The notes beneath the pieces are model-generated. The model ran no database searches. It worked only from the letters and a program-made list of their open reading frames with translations, and was not told the DNA's origin. The position numbers and the translations under genes are program-made. A stretch of 64,000 bases of DNA from Colwellia sp. 12G3 (lineage in GTDB: Bacteria; Pseudomonadota; Gammaproteobacteria; Enterobacterales; Alteromonadaceae). Shown piece after piece: positions 1-9,804 of the stretch (the first letter of the stretch is position 1; each line of letters starts with the position of its first letter). The stretch spans positions 372,001 to 436,000 of the forward strand of contig NZ_PJAQ01000068.1 of assembly GCF_002836775.1 (NCBI RefSeq), in the 5' to 3' direction.

Positions 1-57
1 ATAAGATAAATAGGCATAGCGAAATAGAGCATCGATTTTTATTTTGTTTCATAATAA

Positions 58-1665
58 CTATGGCCAGTAAGGTTTCATTGTTAAAGCTTTAGCTCTAGAT
101 TGATCGAGTGCTGTGATTAAATTTTCACTTTTATTGGCTAACCAAAGCGCTAATTTTTTTTCTGGCTTTGGTAAATGTACTAACTGCTGCTGTAATAAAC
201 TCAACGATTGCAACTCACTGATACCCTGCTTAATATCAAGCCAAGGCATGTTGAACCGCTTAACGATCTCACTCCCTGATTCAGCGAACAAACCACTGAA
301 CCAGCTTGTGGTTAGCAATGCTCTAATCAATAAACTGTGCGCGGTTAAATACAATTCAATTGAAGAACTGTCTTGTGGTTTTTGCAATTTAGCTAGCTCA
401 ATATTCAATGCCTTAGTGCTATTGGTTAATTGCTTAGCCGCAAATTCAATTAATAATGAAGAGTTTTTATTTACAGGCGTATTAGCATTATTTCTTTTAA
501 GTAATAATGAGAGCAAGTCTAACTGTAAATTATTAAAACGTTCGCTATGTAGTAACGCTAATACTTGTGATTCATTTGGATAACGGTTTTTACCCAATTG
601 TAACTTAGTTATCAACTCTTGATTAACTAACATTTCTTTTTGATATGAGCTTTGTTTACTCGTTAGCGATTGAATATAAAGTGCATTATCGACCCAATGG
701 ATTGTTCTAATAAAATAACTAAGCTCATTGCGCAGCATTATATCATCATCCATTAATAGTTCACTGAACAGCCAGAATCCCTGTCTAAGTAGAACAAGTA
801 ATTCACTTATTTTATTCAACTTAGTTAATGAAGGAGTCTCAACGTAACCATCTACACTGTGCTGTAATTGAGTTAAAGAAAATTCGATCCCCTGGCTAAA
901 AGCTTCATTAAGTTGAATTTTTTTTGGTAAATCAATCATAGAGAGTGCTATCGGTTCAACAACTACACAGCTATTAGTCTGTTTATTATCTATATCTGAG
1001 CTTAATGCCAAGCTCTCATGATATAAAGCATAACCACGGGCTGCCTTTGTTAACTGCCCTGGTCGTAAAGCTAATTGACTAAATAAAAGCTTAGTTAACA
1101 AAAATAATGCTTGAGCATCACCGTTAACTAACTCTAACTCTATTTCATAAATGCGTGGCTTATGGGTATATCCCTGGCATGCTACTTCACCACAATCAAA
1201 TGCAATCTCAATTTGAGCGTCTGCCAGACTAACAAGCCAAGTATGACGGGTGAAATTAGTAGAAAATAGCTCAATAATTTTTAGTTGTAATTGATTTAAA
1301 TCGGTATTGGATGGCCAAATGGTATCGGGAAATAGCGCAATAGTAGGTTTATCATCGGTGATGTCGACATTGTATTCTGGCCTTTGGTGTAGACCTGCAA
1401 TAATGGTTCCTGACGTTTTTATCGTTTGTTCAAAGCGTTCAGCTTCACCTAAACATTGAGTACCACGAGTACGTAAAGCTATTTTATTTTTACGTAAGGT
1501 TAGATTAACCGTATCGAAGTAGTGATTACTCAGTTGCTTCTCTTGATGAACAAAGACTAACTCATGCTCAGAGAGAAGCTGGCTTATATTTGTCTGTATC
1601 TGCCTTGGTGTAGTCAAATCATTGCTTTCAAGCAAGGAGTACTTTAATTCTATTTCTGTAACCAT
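58..1665 (-). CDS. ygiF: CYTH-CHAD domain inorganic triphosphatase
   Basis: This 535-residue protein begins with the CYTH signature ExExK (E4, E6, K8), which in this family binds triphosphate and divalent metal. The CYTH domain covers roughly residues 1-200 and a helical, histidine-rich CHAD domain roughly 235-530. E. coli YgiF has the same architecture and hydrolyses inorganic triphosphate. The next gene, on the opposite strand, is the YgiM-like SH3 protein, so the E. coli neighbourhood is kept. The ATG at 1665 directly precedes the CYTH motif. The enzymatic call rests on family knowledge; the domains are visible directly. Confidence 0.88.
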   Translation of the reverse strand: MVTEIELKYSLLESNDLTTPRQIQTNISQLLSEHELVFVHQEKQLSNHYFDTVNLTLRKNKIALRTRGTQCLGEAERFEQTIKTSGTIIAGLHQRPEYNVDITDDKPTIALFPDTIWPSNTDLNQLQLKIIELFSTNFTRHTWLVSLADAQIEIAFDCGEVACQGYTHKPRIYEIELELVNGDAQALFLLTKLLFSQLALRPGQLTKAARGYALYHESLALSSDIDNKQTNSCVVVEPIALSMIDLPKKIQLNEAFSQGIEFSLTQLQHSVDGYVETPSLTKLNKISELLVLLRQGFWLFSELLMDDDIMLRNELSYFIRTIHWVDNALYIQSLTSKQSSYQKEMLVNQELITKLQLGKNRYPNESQVLALLHSERFNNLQLDLLSLLLKRNNANTPVNKNSSLLIEFAAKQLTNSTKALNIELAKLQKPQDSSSIELYLTAHSLLIRALLTTSWFSGLFAESGSEIVKRFNMPWLDIKQGISELQSLSLLQQQLVHLPKPEKKLALWLANKSENLITALDQSRAKALTMKPYWP

Positions 1666-1960
1666 TATGCCCTAATTAAGTATTTTACTAATCACTTAAC
1701 AAGCATACCGTTAGTACATCAATATGCCAATAGAGAGTTTTTCCTTATTTGCTGCAAACTTAGGAAGAATAAGACCTATTCTACGACCCCCTTACTAGTA
1801 AATAGTAATTTAACTTAGCTATGTATGCCCCTCAAAAGCTAAATTTGCTTTAGGTTTGAGATAGCCTTTGTATGAAGGGATGTCATTCTTAGCTTGCCAT
1901 CAAAGCTGCAAACACATAATATCTTGTCCTCCTTGATTTATTTACTACATTGGTTTTTCT

Positions 1961-2566
1961 ATGAATAACGTTATTAACGTCATAGCATTTGTTGCTATAA
2001 CTTTATCTAGCTCGCTTTTTTTATCTGCTCAAGCGGCAGAAAATAATTATAAGCAGGGCTATATCTCAGATGAATTATTCATATATATGCATGCTGGACC
2101 TGGTACCAACTATAGAATTTTAGGTACTATCATCGCTGGCTCAGAAGTTAAAATTACTGGCGCAGAAGATAATGGTTATAGTGAAGTTATTGATGATAAG
2201 AATCGAGCCACTTGGGTTGAAAGTAAATATGTAAGTACTGAACCAGGGCTTCGTTTTGCTGTTACTGAGTTAAATGCAAAAATAGCCAACAGCAGCGACT
2301 TTACTAGCCAACTCGATGGCGAAGTAAATGAACTAAACAGTAAAGTTAACTTATTGACTAATGATAAGAAGAAACTGTCTGCCGAGCTTAAAAAAATGAC
2401 GACTACATTAGCAGAAACCCAAAGCCAAATTAAAGATCAAGATACCAATATTAAAAAGCAATGGTTTTTTACCGGTGCCTTAGTTTTAGGCATAGGGTTA
2501 ATCTTAGGCTTAATATTACCAAGATTATTCGCTCGTCGTCGTGGCACTATGGATAGCTGGTCATAA
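1961..2566 (+). CDS. ygiM: SH3 domain membrane protein YgiM (TIGR04211 type)
   Basis: This 201-residue protein has a signal peptide ending near residue 26 (SAQAA) and a bacterial SH3 domain at about 30-92 containing GPGTNYR and W85. A predicted coiled coil follows at about 100-165. One membrane helix at about 168-187 is followed by a basic tail (FARRR). This arrangement is the TIGR04211/YgiM family: a periplasmic SH3 head on a C-terminal anchor. It is divergent from ygiF across 295 bp and ends at a perfect hairpin shared with the converging glycosyltransferase gene. Its function in the family is poorly defined; peptidoglycan or envelope binding is an inference from the SH3 fold. Confidence 0.85.
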   Translation: MNNVINVIAFVAITLSSSLFLSAQAAENNYKQGYISDELFIYMHAGPGTNYRILGTIIAGSEVKITGAEDNGYSEVIDDKNRATWVESKYVSTEPGLRFAVTELNAKIANSSDFTSQLDGEVNELNSKVNLLTNDKKKLSAELKKMTTTLAETQSQIKDQDTNIKKQWFFTGALVLGIGLILGLILPRLFARRRGTMDSWS

Positions 2567-2582
2567 ATATATAAGTAAAACG

Positions 2583-2611
2583 AGTACCTCAAAAACTATT
2601 TTTGAGGTACT
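2583..2611. terminator. bidirectional terminator between converging genes
   Basis: A perfect 13-bp inverted repeat (2583-2595 with 2599-2611) with a 3-nt loop has A-rich and T-rich arms. It sits 17 bp after ygiM and 32 bp from the end of the opposing glycosyltransferase gene, so it can serve both directions. Confidence 0.85.
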
Positions 2612-2642
2612 GATAATAAATCAGCTACAAAAATTTATTATT

Positions 2643-3728
2643 TTATCCCGCTAAGCTTAAATATTGTTTTGCAATTTGACTTGCTGATACCTTACTAAGA
2701 ATATCCGTTTTACTTAAGTTAAGTTCTGTTTTCAATACGCTATTAATTGCTTCTGCCAGTGCTTTAGGTTCTCTTCTAGGTACTAAAAAATCACTTAATG
2801 GCCCCGTTAATATTTCATCCGGCCCATGTGGGCATGCTGTACTGACCACTTTTGTATTAACAGCGATAGCCTCTAATAGAACATTACCAAAACCTTCATA
2901 ATCAGAACTAAGCACAAGCGCTTGCGCTCGTTTTATCCAATTGTAAGGGTTAGCCTGAAAACCAGGTAAAATAAGACGTTCTGCCACACCATATTTCTCT
3001 GCTAATTTCAGCGCTTTATCTGGGTTATTACACAGTAACACCAGCTTAACTTCTTTTGATACATGAGCTAATGCAGCAAATAAAATATCATGACGCTTTT
3101 GTTTTGCTAAACGACCAACATGAATGATATAGGGCTCATTTGGTATTGTACCATCGGCTATTAATGACTTTTGTTGAATATCTTCAATGTCAAATGGGTT
3201 GTAAATGGTGTGAATGCTCTTAGGGTGTATTATCTTACCTTGACAAATTTCCTTCTCAATTCCCTTTGAGACTGAAATTAAATTTTTACCCGAAAGATTC
3301 TTTTTCGATTTAAGCAAATACCAGTAAGCTAAAGGACCCATTTTTTTTTGTCGGATCAACTCTTCTTCAACACTGTTATGGACAATATAATAGACTGAAT
3401 CAATGTTACTTTTGGCAAGTAAATTATTACTACGATCTAAATTAGATAACACTAAGTCAAAAGAATTTGATAATTGATATTCAGCAAACCAATGTTCTAG
3501 TTTGGCTACACTCGCTTTTATTTTCCAGAACCGATCCACTTTTGAGGCTTTATGGTCAAATAGATAACAGACATTAATACCATCAGGGATAACATAATCA
3601 CAGCGATTACCTAATGATAAAATGGTGACTGTATGTCCTTGACCAACCAATTCGGATGCTAGACTGATCATCACACGTTCTGCACCACCTCCGGTTAAAC
3701 CGTCTATGACTATGGCAATATTTTTCAT
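2643..3728 (-). CDS. glycosyltransferase family 4
   Basis: This 361-residue GT-B fold enzyme has the N-terminal glycine-rich motif GGGAERV (13-19), typical of GT4 enzymes acting on nucleotide-sugar donors. The C-terminal half has GRLAKQK (205-211) and the E-x7-E donor-binding motif (E278, E286, within EGFGNVLLEA). It lies 36 bp downstream of a second GT-B-like gene on the same strand, so the two are probably cotranscribed. The surrounding genes indicate a role in lipopolysaccharide or capsule assembly at the cytoplasmic membrane. Donor and acceptor sugars cannot be told from the sequence. Confidence 0.88.
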   Translation of the reverse strand: MKNIAIVIDGLTGGGAERVMISLASELVGQGHTVTILSLGNRCDYVIPDGINVCYLFDHKASKVDRFWKIKASVAKLEHWFAEYQLSNSFDLVLSNLDRSNNLLAKSNIDSVYYIVHNSVEEELIRQKKMGPLAYWYLLKSKKNLSGKNLISVSKGIEKEICQGKIIHPKSIHTIYNPFDIEDIQQKSLIADGTIPNEPYIIHVGRLAKQKRHDILFAALAHVSKEVKLVLLCNNPDKALKLAEKYGVAERLILPGFQANPYNWIKRAQALVLSSDYEGFGNVLLEAIAVNTKVVSTACPHGPDEILTGPLSDFLVPRREPKALAEAINSVLKTELNLSKTDILSKVSASQIAKQYLSLAG

Positions 3729-3764
3729 TTACTTATCATCCTGGCTACTATGTTTCTGAGCACT

Positions 3765-4850
3765 TTATTCTTTAACCGAAGAAAAAAGCAAAGCGATATC
3801 ATCAACAATGATCTCTAATGCTTTCACTGGCGCTTGATTCTTCATATTGTTAATCATCGTTTGACACTTTTCTTTATCAAGCATGAGCAATGCCTGCTGC
3901 ACTAAGCTCTCGATGTTAGGCTCCGCAGCAAGTACTAATTGCTTATTCTGACATAGCTTTAATCGCGCGGGTTGATCAGGTGAAACTGGCGCTGCCACAC
4001 AGGATTTATGTAAGGCTATACATTGCAGTAAGGTATCACCGGCACTAATAACACAACCTTGAGCGTTTGATAACAAGGCTATAAAGTCTTTATTTTCAAT
4101 GTTTTTCAAACAAATAATATCTTTGTTTTTGGGAAGTTCTTTTGGATAGTTACTACCAAATAACACAACACATTTCATCTTAATTTTACGATTAAAAGTT
4201 TGCTGATAAAACTCTTTTGCTGCTTGGTAATAAATATCAGCAGCAAGTGCCCCTTTAATTTTATGCCCACCAGAGCCAGCATTAAAAATAAAATAGTGTT
4301 CATTATTTAAGTCGAACTGTTGCAGTAACTGTACTTGGTAGTCATCATTGCTCAGTTCAAAAACTGGCCCTATGTTTTTAGGTGCTTTTTTATTAAAAAC
4401 GGCTAATTTGACTCGTTGCCAATAACTTAATGATTTAATGCAGTAATCAGGTTGTACTACCCAGTGAATATCGGTGTTTAGTAATCGATTGAGTTTTAAT
4501 CCACGACTGCGTTTTTTATTGTGTTGAGAAATAAAGGCAACTTTTGCACCAACGGCTTTCGCCTTGTTGAATTGCTTAGCACGACCCGATGCATCAAAAA
4601 TCACCAAGTCAGGACTCAGCTCTCCAATAATATCGTTAACTCTTGATACCGCTTTGGTAGGTGAGTCTTGGCAGGTGTGAACCGTATAAGGACAATCTTT
4701 TAGGTAAGCAACTTGCTCGTTTAAAATAAAGTGTATTTGGACATTAGGCCAACGACATTGCAACGTTTTAGCAATAATTATAGACCGCATGTATTCACCA
4801 ATACCCGAAGGTGAAGAAACAGGAATGAATAAGACGCAGTTTAGTTCCAT
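3765..4850 (-). CDS. GT-B-like glycosyltransferase of surface polysaccharide region
   Basis: The open frame extends to 4985, but I place the start at the ATG at 4850, where MELNCVLFIP begins a normal Rossmann strand. The 45 extra upstream residues look untranslated. The resulting product is about 361 residues. The sequence SPSGIGEYMRSI near the N-terminus resembles the sugar-nucleotide-binding loop of GT-B enzymes. The C-terminal half (FNAGSGGHKIKG, then ISAGDTLLQCIALHKS) resembles the MurG/PseG-like second domain, with a glycine-rich loop and a conserved region near the end. The sequence is too divergent to name a family. Its partner is the GT4 gene immediately downstream. Confidence 0.68.
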   Translation of the reverse strand: MELNCVLFIPVSSPSGIGEYMRSIIIAKTLQCRWPNVQIHFILNEQVAYLKDCPYTVHTCQDSPTKAVSRVNDIIGELSPDLVIFDASGRAKQFNKAKAVGAKVAFISQHNKKRSRGLKLNRLLNTDIHWVVQPDYCIKSLSYWQRVKLAVFNKKAPKNIGPVFELSNDDYQVQLLQQFDLNNEHYFIFNAGSGGHKIKGALAADIYYQAAKEFYQQTFNRKIKMKCVVLFGSNYPKELPKNKDIICLKNIENKDFIALLSNAQGCVISAGDTLLQCIALHKSCVAAPVSPDQPARLKLCQNKQLVLAAEPNIESLVQQALLMLDKEKCQTMINNMKNQAPVKALEIIVDDIALLFSSVKE

Positions 4851-5080
4851 TAAAGCAAAACACCTAAAATAAACAGAGGTTGATAATGCCGCTAATTTTA
4901 CCTGAAAAAAGCATAATCCTCTAACCCCTATGACTGTTTTTTTTGTTACACGAGGCAAAGAGTGGATGAGTTCACTAGCCAACACTGCTACAATCGCCCC
5001 AATTTTGTTTCAGCAGCTTTATTTTAAACTTAGTTTATTAATAATTTTTCTCGATGTACTGCACTTTTTAGGACGTTTTA

Positions 5081-6631
5081 ATGTTGTTAAAGCCTAGTTT
5101 GGCCCTTTTATCTTTATTTTTTTTACACGTAAGTTTTGCCGCTCCTTGGGTAGAACCAGATGATCTCGCCTTAAGAAATGATATTCAATTACTTGCTGAT
5201 AGCGGTATTATTACGGCACCCGTGACCACCTATCCATTGATGTGGAATGCGATTAAAGATGACATTTTATCAGCTAATATATCTTTACTAAATGATGAAC
5301 AAGTACAAGCCCTTAACCATGTAAGGTTTAGCTTTAAGTACGCTTCGGGCAATCAAAACATCACTAAAAAAAGTGTTTACCTCGCTAGCAGTGCTAATCG
5401 CTTTACTAGTTATGGTAATGATAATTTCGATCAAGGTAATATTGAATTATCAGATGAATTTTTTGTTGGTAACCTAGCGGGTAAATTACAGATTAATTAT
5501 CGTCTGGGGTTAGACGATAACCCAGAATTAAACCAAGGAAATGATGTAAACCTTGACGGTAGTTATTTGGCCTACAAATTTGGTAACTGGGTGTTAAGTG
5601 CTGGAGCCATTGAACGCTGGTGGGGGCCAGGTATAGATACTAATTTAATCATGACAACCAACTCAAGACCGTTACCATCGATAGCAATCACCCGTGATAA
5701 CTCGGCAGCTTTTGAAACACCTTGGTTAAGTTGGATTGGCCCTTGGACACTTACCGCGCAAATGGCGCAATTAGAAAGTGATCGTACAGTTGCTGATACC
5801 TTAATGTGGAGTGCGCGTGCCACTATTCGTCCTTTTAGGGGCTTAGAGATAGGCACTGCTTGGTCATTTCAATGGGCGGGTGAAGGTCAACCAAGTTCCA
5901 TGAAAGATTTCTTTAAAATTCTTTTAGGTGGTCAGGAATGTGCTAATGAGCAACCCAATTGTGATCCTTCTTTAAATACATTCCAAGGTAATCATGTAGC
6001 CGGTTATGATATCCGCTGGTCTGATACTGTAATAAATTTACCTTACGCACTTTATTACCAAACAATTGGTGAAGATGGCTCACCTAATGCAGGCATAATT
6101 ACTGACAAAGCTACTATGTATGGTATGGAGACACGCTTCACCCTGTTTAATCAGCGTATATTGGCAAATTTAGAGTATACCGATACGCAAGTTGCCTGTG
6201 GCGGCACAGGTACAACTGACCTCAACTGCTTTTATGAACATGGCACATACCAGTCAGGCTATCGTTATTATCGACGTACTATTGGCTCAACTTATGACAA
6301 TGATGCACAAACACTTGTCGCTACCTTTTTAATCCAAACCACTGCGGGTAATAGCTGGCAATTAAAACTTAGAAAAGTGCAATTAAACACTGATAATATT
6401 GATCGCTTCCCCGATGATATAAATATGGGCAATCCGGTATCAAAAGTAGCCGAAGATGTTTTACAGTTTGATGGTCAATATAAGTTTATTGCTTTTGACT
6501 CTCGTTTTACCCTGGGAGCGATAGTGACCAACTCAAAATTCGACAATAATAAGAGTAAGATAAGCAACGATCCTAACTATGAAGATGGCACAGAATTAGA
6601 TGCCTATATAAAGTGGGAATATCGCTTTTAA
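5081..6631 (+). CDS. Wzi-family capsule assembly outer-membrane protein
   Basis: This 516-residue protein has a signal peptide (hydrophobic residues 5-20, cleavage near SFA-A21). The mature protein starts with the Wzi-like segment APWVEPDDLALRNDIQLLAD and has alternating aromatic-rich strands typical of a beta barrel, ending in F (KWEYRF). E. coli Wzi is an outer-membrane lectin-like barrel that anchors group 1 capsule. The length fits that family (about 480 residues). Its place among glycosyltransferase genes supports a role in surface polysaccharide retention or assembly. It is divergent from the two minus-strand transferase genes. Confidence 0.85.
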   Translation: MLLKPSLALLSLFFLHVSFAAPWVEPDDLALRNDIQLLADSGIITAPVTTYPLMWNAIKDDILSANISLLNDEQVQALNHVRFSFKYASGNQNITKKSVYLASSANRFTSYGNDNFDQGNIELSDEFFVGNLAGKLQINYRLGLDDNPELNQGNDVNLDGSYLAYKFGNWVLSAGAIERWWGPGIDTNLIMTTNSRPLPSIAITRDNSAAFETPWLSWIGPWTLTAQMAQLESDRTVADTLMWSARATIRPFRGLEIGTAWSFQWAGEGQPSSMKDFFKILLGGQECANEQPNCDPSLNTFQGNHVAGYDIRWSDTVINLPYALYYQTIGEDGSPNAGIITDKATMYGMETRFTLFNQRILANLEYTDTQVACGGTGTTDLNCFYEHGTYQSGYRYYRRTIGSTYDNDAQTLVATFLIQTTAGNSWQLKLRKVQLNTDNIDRFPDDINMGNPVSKVAEDVLQFDGQYKFIAFDSRFTLGAIVTNSKFDNNKSKISNDPNYEDGTELDAYIKWEYRF

Positions 6632-6756
6632 AACTCCCTTGTTATGGGAGCTTGTTAAGTCGCTTAGTAAATAATAAACCGATAATTTTAAAGAATATAA
6701 ATTATGGTATACTTCGAAGCTTAAAAACTATAATTAACCCAGATGCGAAAGAGCTA

Positions 6757-7653
6757 ATGAAAACAACAACGACTACTTATGCGCCTCGCTGGTATAATAC
6801 TTATGCCATTCACTTCTTCCGTTTGATTGTTGAAAAAATATTACCATCATCTTGGTTTAGAGACACTTTACCTCCTGAAGATAAACGTACTGCCGTTGAT
6901 GGCTTTTTCAATCTAGAAATAGTTAGTCACTGTTGGCAATATTCAAATATGCTTAGCTATCAATTAAGCTCATTTGTGAATCACCCACCAACAAAGTGCG
7001 CGCTTACCGTTACTATATTTTACGGTAAAGAAGACCATAAAACCCAAGCTGTACTAGATTTTTTTAATACAAAAACTGTTAACAATGTCACTTGGAACTT
7101 TCAACAGCTACCAAAGAGTAAGTTATTCAGACGCGCAATAGGCCGTAATATGGTGGCACGCTCAAGTAAAGCCGACTGGCTTTGGTATACCGACTGCGAT
7201 ATTATCTTTCATGAAAATTGTTTAGATTCTCTGGCTGAACAGCTCCAAGGGAAAACAGACAGCCTATACTTCCCTAGAGAAGAGCGCACTACAGAGATGC
7301 TTGCGCAAGACGACCCAATGCTTAGTCAAGACAGCGTTCCCCAATTAGTAAATATAGAAACACAAAACTTTAGCTTACATTCACGTGATAAAGCTAAAGG
7401 TGCTTTTCAAATTGTTCATGGCGATGTTGCACGTGCTATTGGCTATTGCGAAGGACTAAGCATTTATCAAACCCAGTCGCTACATTGGTGTAAATGTTAT
7501 GAAGATCGTGCTTTTCGATGGTTACTCGGGAGCCAAGGAACACCTATAAACGTCGACGGTGTTTTTCAAATTAGGCATGTTCATAAGGGGCGTTACACAA
7601 AAGATACTTTTGCTTCAAGAATTAGAAGTAAGATCAGAAGAATCCAAGAGTAA
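6757..7653 (+). CDS. GT-A type glycosyltransferase (family 2-like)
   Basis: The frame is open from 6613, overlapping the end of the wzi-like gene. The ATG at 6757 (MKTTTTTYAP) is a more likely start because the upstream residues are not conserved-looking; the product is then 298 residues. The segment WLWYTDCDIIFHE carries a DxD-like metal motif (D146-C-D148) expected for a GT-A nucleotide-diphospho-sugar transferase. The later RXWLLGS-like stretch and RHVHKGRY resemble family 2 enzymes. There is no membrane segment. It probably forms an operon with the preceding barrel gene. The sugar specificity is unknown. Confidence 0.72.
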   Translation: MKTTTTTYAPRWYNTYAIHFFRLIVEKILPSSWFRDTLPPEDKRTAVDGFFNLEIVSHCWQYSNMLSYQLSSFVNHPPTKCALTVTIFYGKEDHKTQAVLDFFNTKTVNNVTWNFQQLPKSKLFRRAIGRNMVARSSKADWLWYTDCDIIFHENCLDSLAEQLQGKTDSLYFPREERTTEMLAQDDPMLSQDSVPQLVNIETQNFSLHSRDKAKGAFQIVHGDVARAIGYCEGLSIYQTQSLHWCKCYEDRAFRWLLGSQGTPINVDGVFQIRHVHKGRYTKDTFASRIRSKIRRIQE

Positions 7654-7750
7654 ACCACTCTTACCTAATCTTGGATGACTATTCATTCAGAATGTATTAA
7701 ATCAAAATACTTTTTAGAATACCTCTCAAGAATAATTAAAGGTTAGCTCA

Positions 7751-8614
7751 ATGAAATTTCATATCATTATCGCCATGTATAACGTCGAAGAATGGATAGT
7801 TGAAAATATTGCTATGCTCAGACAGCAAAGCTATCAAAATTTTAATGTTGTTATTATTGATGACCTATCCACCGATAGTACCATTAATCTTGTTAACGAT
7901 TCTATAGACGACGATAAGCGCTTTAACTTTGTTATCAACACCGAAAAGAAGTATAAAACCCGTAATGTTGTCGATGGTATTACTTACGCTAATGCCGCCG
8001 CTGAAGATGTTATTATCCTGCTTGATGGCGATGATAGACTCTTCGATAAAAATGCCTTACAAACTGTAGCCGATACCTACCAGAAAGATGACTGTTGGAT
8101 GACATATGGCAGCTTCATTCGCTCAGCCGGGCGCAAGAAAAACAATAGAGCTTATAAACAAAGTGTTATTGATGCCCATAGTTACCGACAAAATAAATGG
8201 TTAGGCTCTCACTTGAAAACTTTTAAGTATTCCCTCTGGTGTCAATTGAATATGAATATATTTCAGGTGAATGACCTTGAAGTTAATAATGCAGTGAAAC
8301 GGTGTTTATTAAGTTTTAATCTTAAACGTTGGTTTTCCTGGCGGAAAATCAAAGCAATTGATTTACACGACGCTTCAGGTTTATATATTAAACGCGTGGA
8401 TGACAAAGCTTTTTCTTACCCTATGTTAGAAATGTCAGGTGTAAAAGCAAGTTTTATCGACTCACCACTTTACTACTATCGTAATGATGTTACTGATTAT
8501 AGTAGTGCTATGCGCAATTTCGGTGTGCAAAACAGTGAAAAAGAATATACTCGGATTATTCGAGATATTTTAATTCATAAAAAACCTTATAAACGACTTA
8601 ATTCTTTAAACTAA
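7751..8614 (+). CDS. glycosyltransferase family 2
   Basis: This 287-residue protein shows the classic GT2 opening, FHIIIAMYNVEEWI, followed by the nucleotide-binding VVIIDDLSTDST (D37, D38). The metal-binding DGDD motif is at 92-95. GT2 enzymes transfer a sugar from a nucleotide donor on the cytoplasmic face of the membrane. An AAAGGTTAG stretch before the ATG serves as ribosome-binding site. It follows the previous transferase gene by 97 bp and converges on the fucosyltransferase gene. The acceptor and linkage are not readable from the sequence. Confidence 0.88.
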   Translation: MKFHIIIAMYNVEEWIVENIAMLRQQSYQNFNVVIIDDLSTDSTINLVNDSIDDDKRFNFVINTEKKYKTRNVVDGITYANAAAEDVIILLDGDDRLFDKNALQTVADTYQKDDCWMTYGSFIRSAGRKKNNRAYKQSVIDAHSYRQNKWLGSHLKTFKYSLWCQLNMNIFQVNDLEVNNAVKRCLLSFNLKRWFSWRKIKAIDLHDASGLYIKRVDDKAFSYPMLEMSGVKASFIDSPLYYYRNDVTDYSSAMRNFGVQNSEKEYTRIIRDILIHKKPYKRLNSLN

Positions 8615-8664
8615 CGCCACAAATAGTTTTGTATATAACACTAAGTTTAAAGGTATGCTCAACA

Positions 8665-8713
8665 CTTGTATTATAAATTAAATTCACTTAACTCTATTAA
8701 TTTATAATACAAG
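8665..8713. terminator. 17-bp inverted repeat between converging glycosyltransferase genes
   Basis: Bases 8665-8681 are perfectly complementary to 8697-8713, with a 15-nt loop. The stem is AT-rich. It lies between the stop of the GT2 gene (8614) and that of the fucosyltransferase (8743), where a shared terminator is expected. Confidence 0.65.
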
Positions 8714-8742
8714 GTTATCAATTTCGTGAAAGATAAACAACG

Positions 8743-9624
8743 TTAAGCTGACGCTTTCACTTTAAGCCATTCGGACGGTAAAACGCCTGTAGCTTTGGTA
8801 TAGTGCACCCATTTATCAGGGCATATTACCTTTTTATTCTCATTAGCGTTTAACCACGCGCCCCACCAACTAAAACTACTATTAGCAATAATATTGTGTT
8901 TGCACAAACTCATTAACTGCATGTCACGATATGAGTTATCACCACTATTCCAGTCAACAAATTTAGCTTGTTCAAGGTTTAGGTTTTCTTTACACCACGG
9001 GATGTCGTCAGAAAAGACAATAAACGCTGGATTTTCGACTAAAGCGTTAATCTTCTCTACTGCTCGTTGGTAATATGATAAATCACAAATACCACCAAAG
9101 GCTTTATGTTGCACATAATCACCACGTCTTACATGGATAGAAACCGATGAACTCTCTGTAATGTAATGAGATAATTCGATGTTTTGCTCAAGCTCAAATT
9201 CAGGAAAATTTAGATTAGCCTTAAGCTCTACTTCAATACCCGCTAGGTATTTGGCATGTTGCCAGTAGCCTTTATAATAGATAGCAGTATTTGCTTCACC
9301 GAAGCTTTTTTCATGAAAAGTAAAGTGCTCTCGCTTAGGTTCTAAAATATAATTATTGTTGATTGCTAATTTATTTTTCAAACTACTAAGGAGTTTAGTA
9401 AAAACATTATTATCTTTTCTTACTATGCTGCGTTGTTCGGTTGTACAATAATTTGCATCAAGTTTAAATATGCCTTCTAATTCGTAACCATTATGCAAAC
9501 GGTAAGTCGCCATATCTAAGTTATCTAAATATACTTGCTCTTGATGTTTTTTAGCTAAGGCTAAATAAAAGGCATATTGAAAAAGTTGATTACCAAAACC
9601 ACCTGCGACTTTTACAATTTTCAT
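8743..9624 (-). CDS. alpha-1,2-fucosyltransferase (GT11)
   Basis: This 293-residue protein carries the GT11 hallmarks: GGFGNQLFQYA at 8-18, the donor-binding HVRRGDY at 164-170, and the later FSDDIPWC and NSSFSWWGAWL segments. GT11 enzymes transfer L-fucose from GDP-fucose in an alpha-1,2 linkage, usually to a galactose in O-antigen or capsule. The ATG at 9624 follows an AAGAGAA stretch. A decayed fragment of gmd, which encodes the first GDP-fucose enzyme, lies about 180 bp upstream on the opposite strand. The supply of GDP-fucose must therefore come from elsewhere in the genome, or the transferase lacks substrate. Confidence 0.92.
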   Translation of the reverse strand: MKIVKVAGGFGNQLFQYAFYLALAKKHQEQVYLDNLDMATYRLHNGYELEGIFKLDANYCTTEQRSIVRKDNNVFTKLLSSLKNKLAINNNYILEPKREHFTFHEKSFGEANTAIYYKGYWQHAKYLAGIEVELKANLNFPEFELEQNIELSHYITESSSVSIHVRRGDYVQHKAFGGICDLSYYQRAVEKINALVENPAFIVFSDDIPWCKENLNLEQAKFVDWNSGDNSYRDMQLMSLCKHNIIANSSFSWWGAWLNANENKKVICPDKWVHYTKATGVLPSEWLKVKASA

Positions 9625-9804
9625 ACATTCTCTTTAATAGGGTTTGTTGTGATATTTAGAATAATAAGGCTCTTTAGCGCTGCGTTTCAGTTTACCATGA
9701 GCACCACGACTCATGCGAATTTAAGCGCATAATATTTAATGAGTAAATAAAAAAAGCAGCTAGGCCATCTATATTTTATTTATTGCAAATACTTTATAAT
9801 TATC

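Noticed and set aside
113..583. 156-codon plus-strand frame opposite the CHAD part of ygiF
   Set aside because: The minus-strand gene has the CYTH and CHAD domains; this is a shadow frame.
1832..1862. CTCAAAAGC and GCTTTAGGTTTGAG imperfect hairpin upstream of ygiM
   Set aside because: It is weak and interrupted. The 295-bp gap between ygiF and ygiM otherwise shows nothing I could support.
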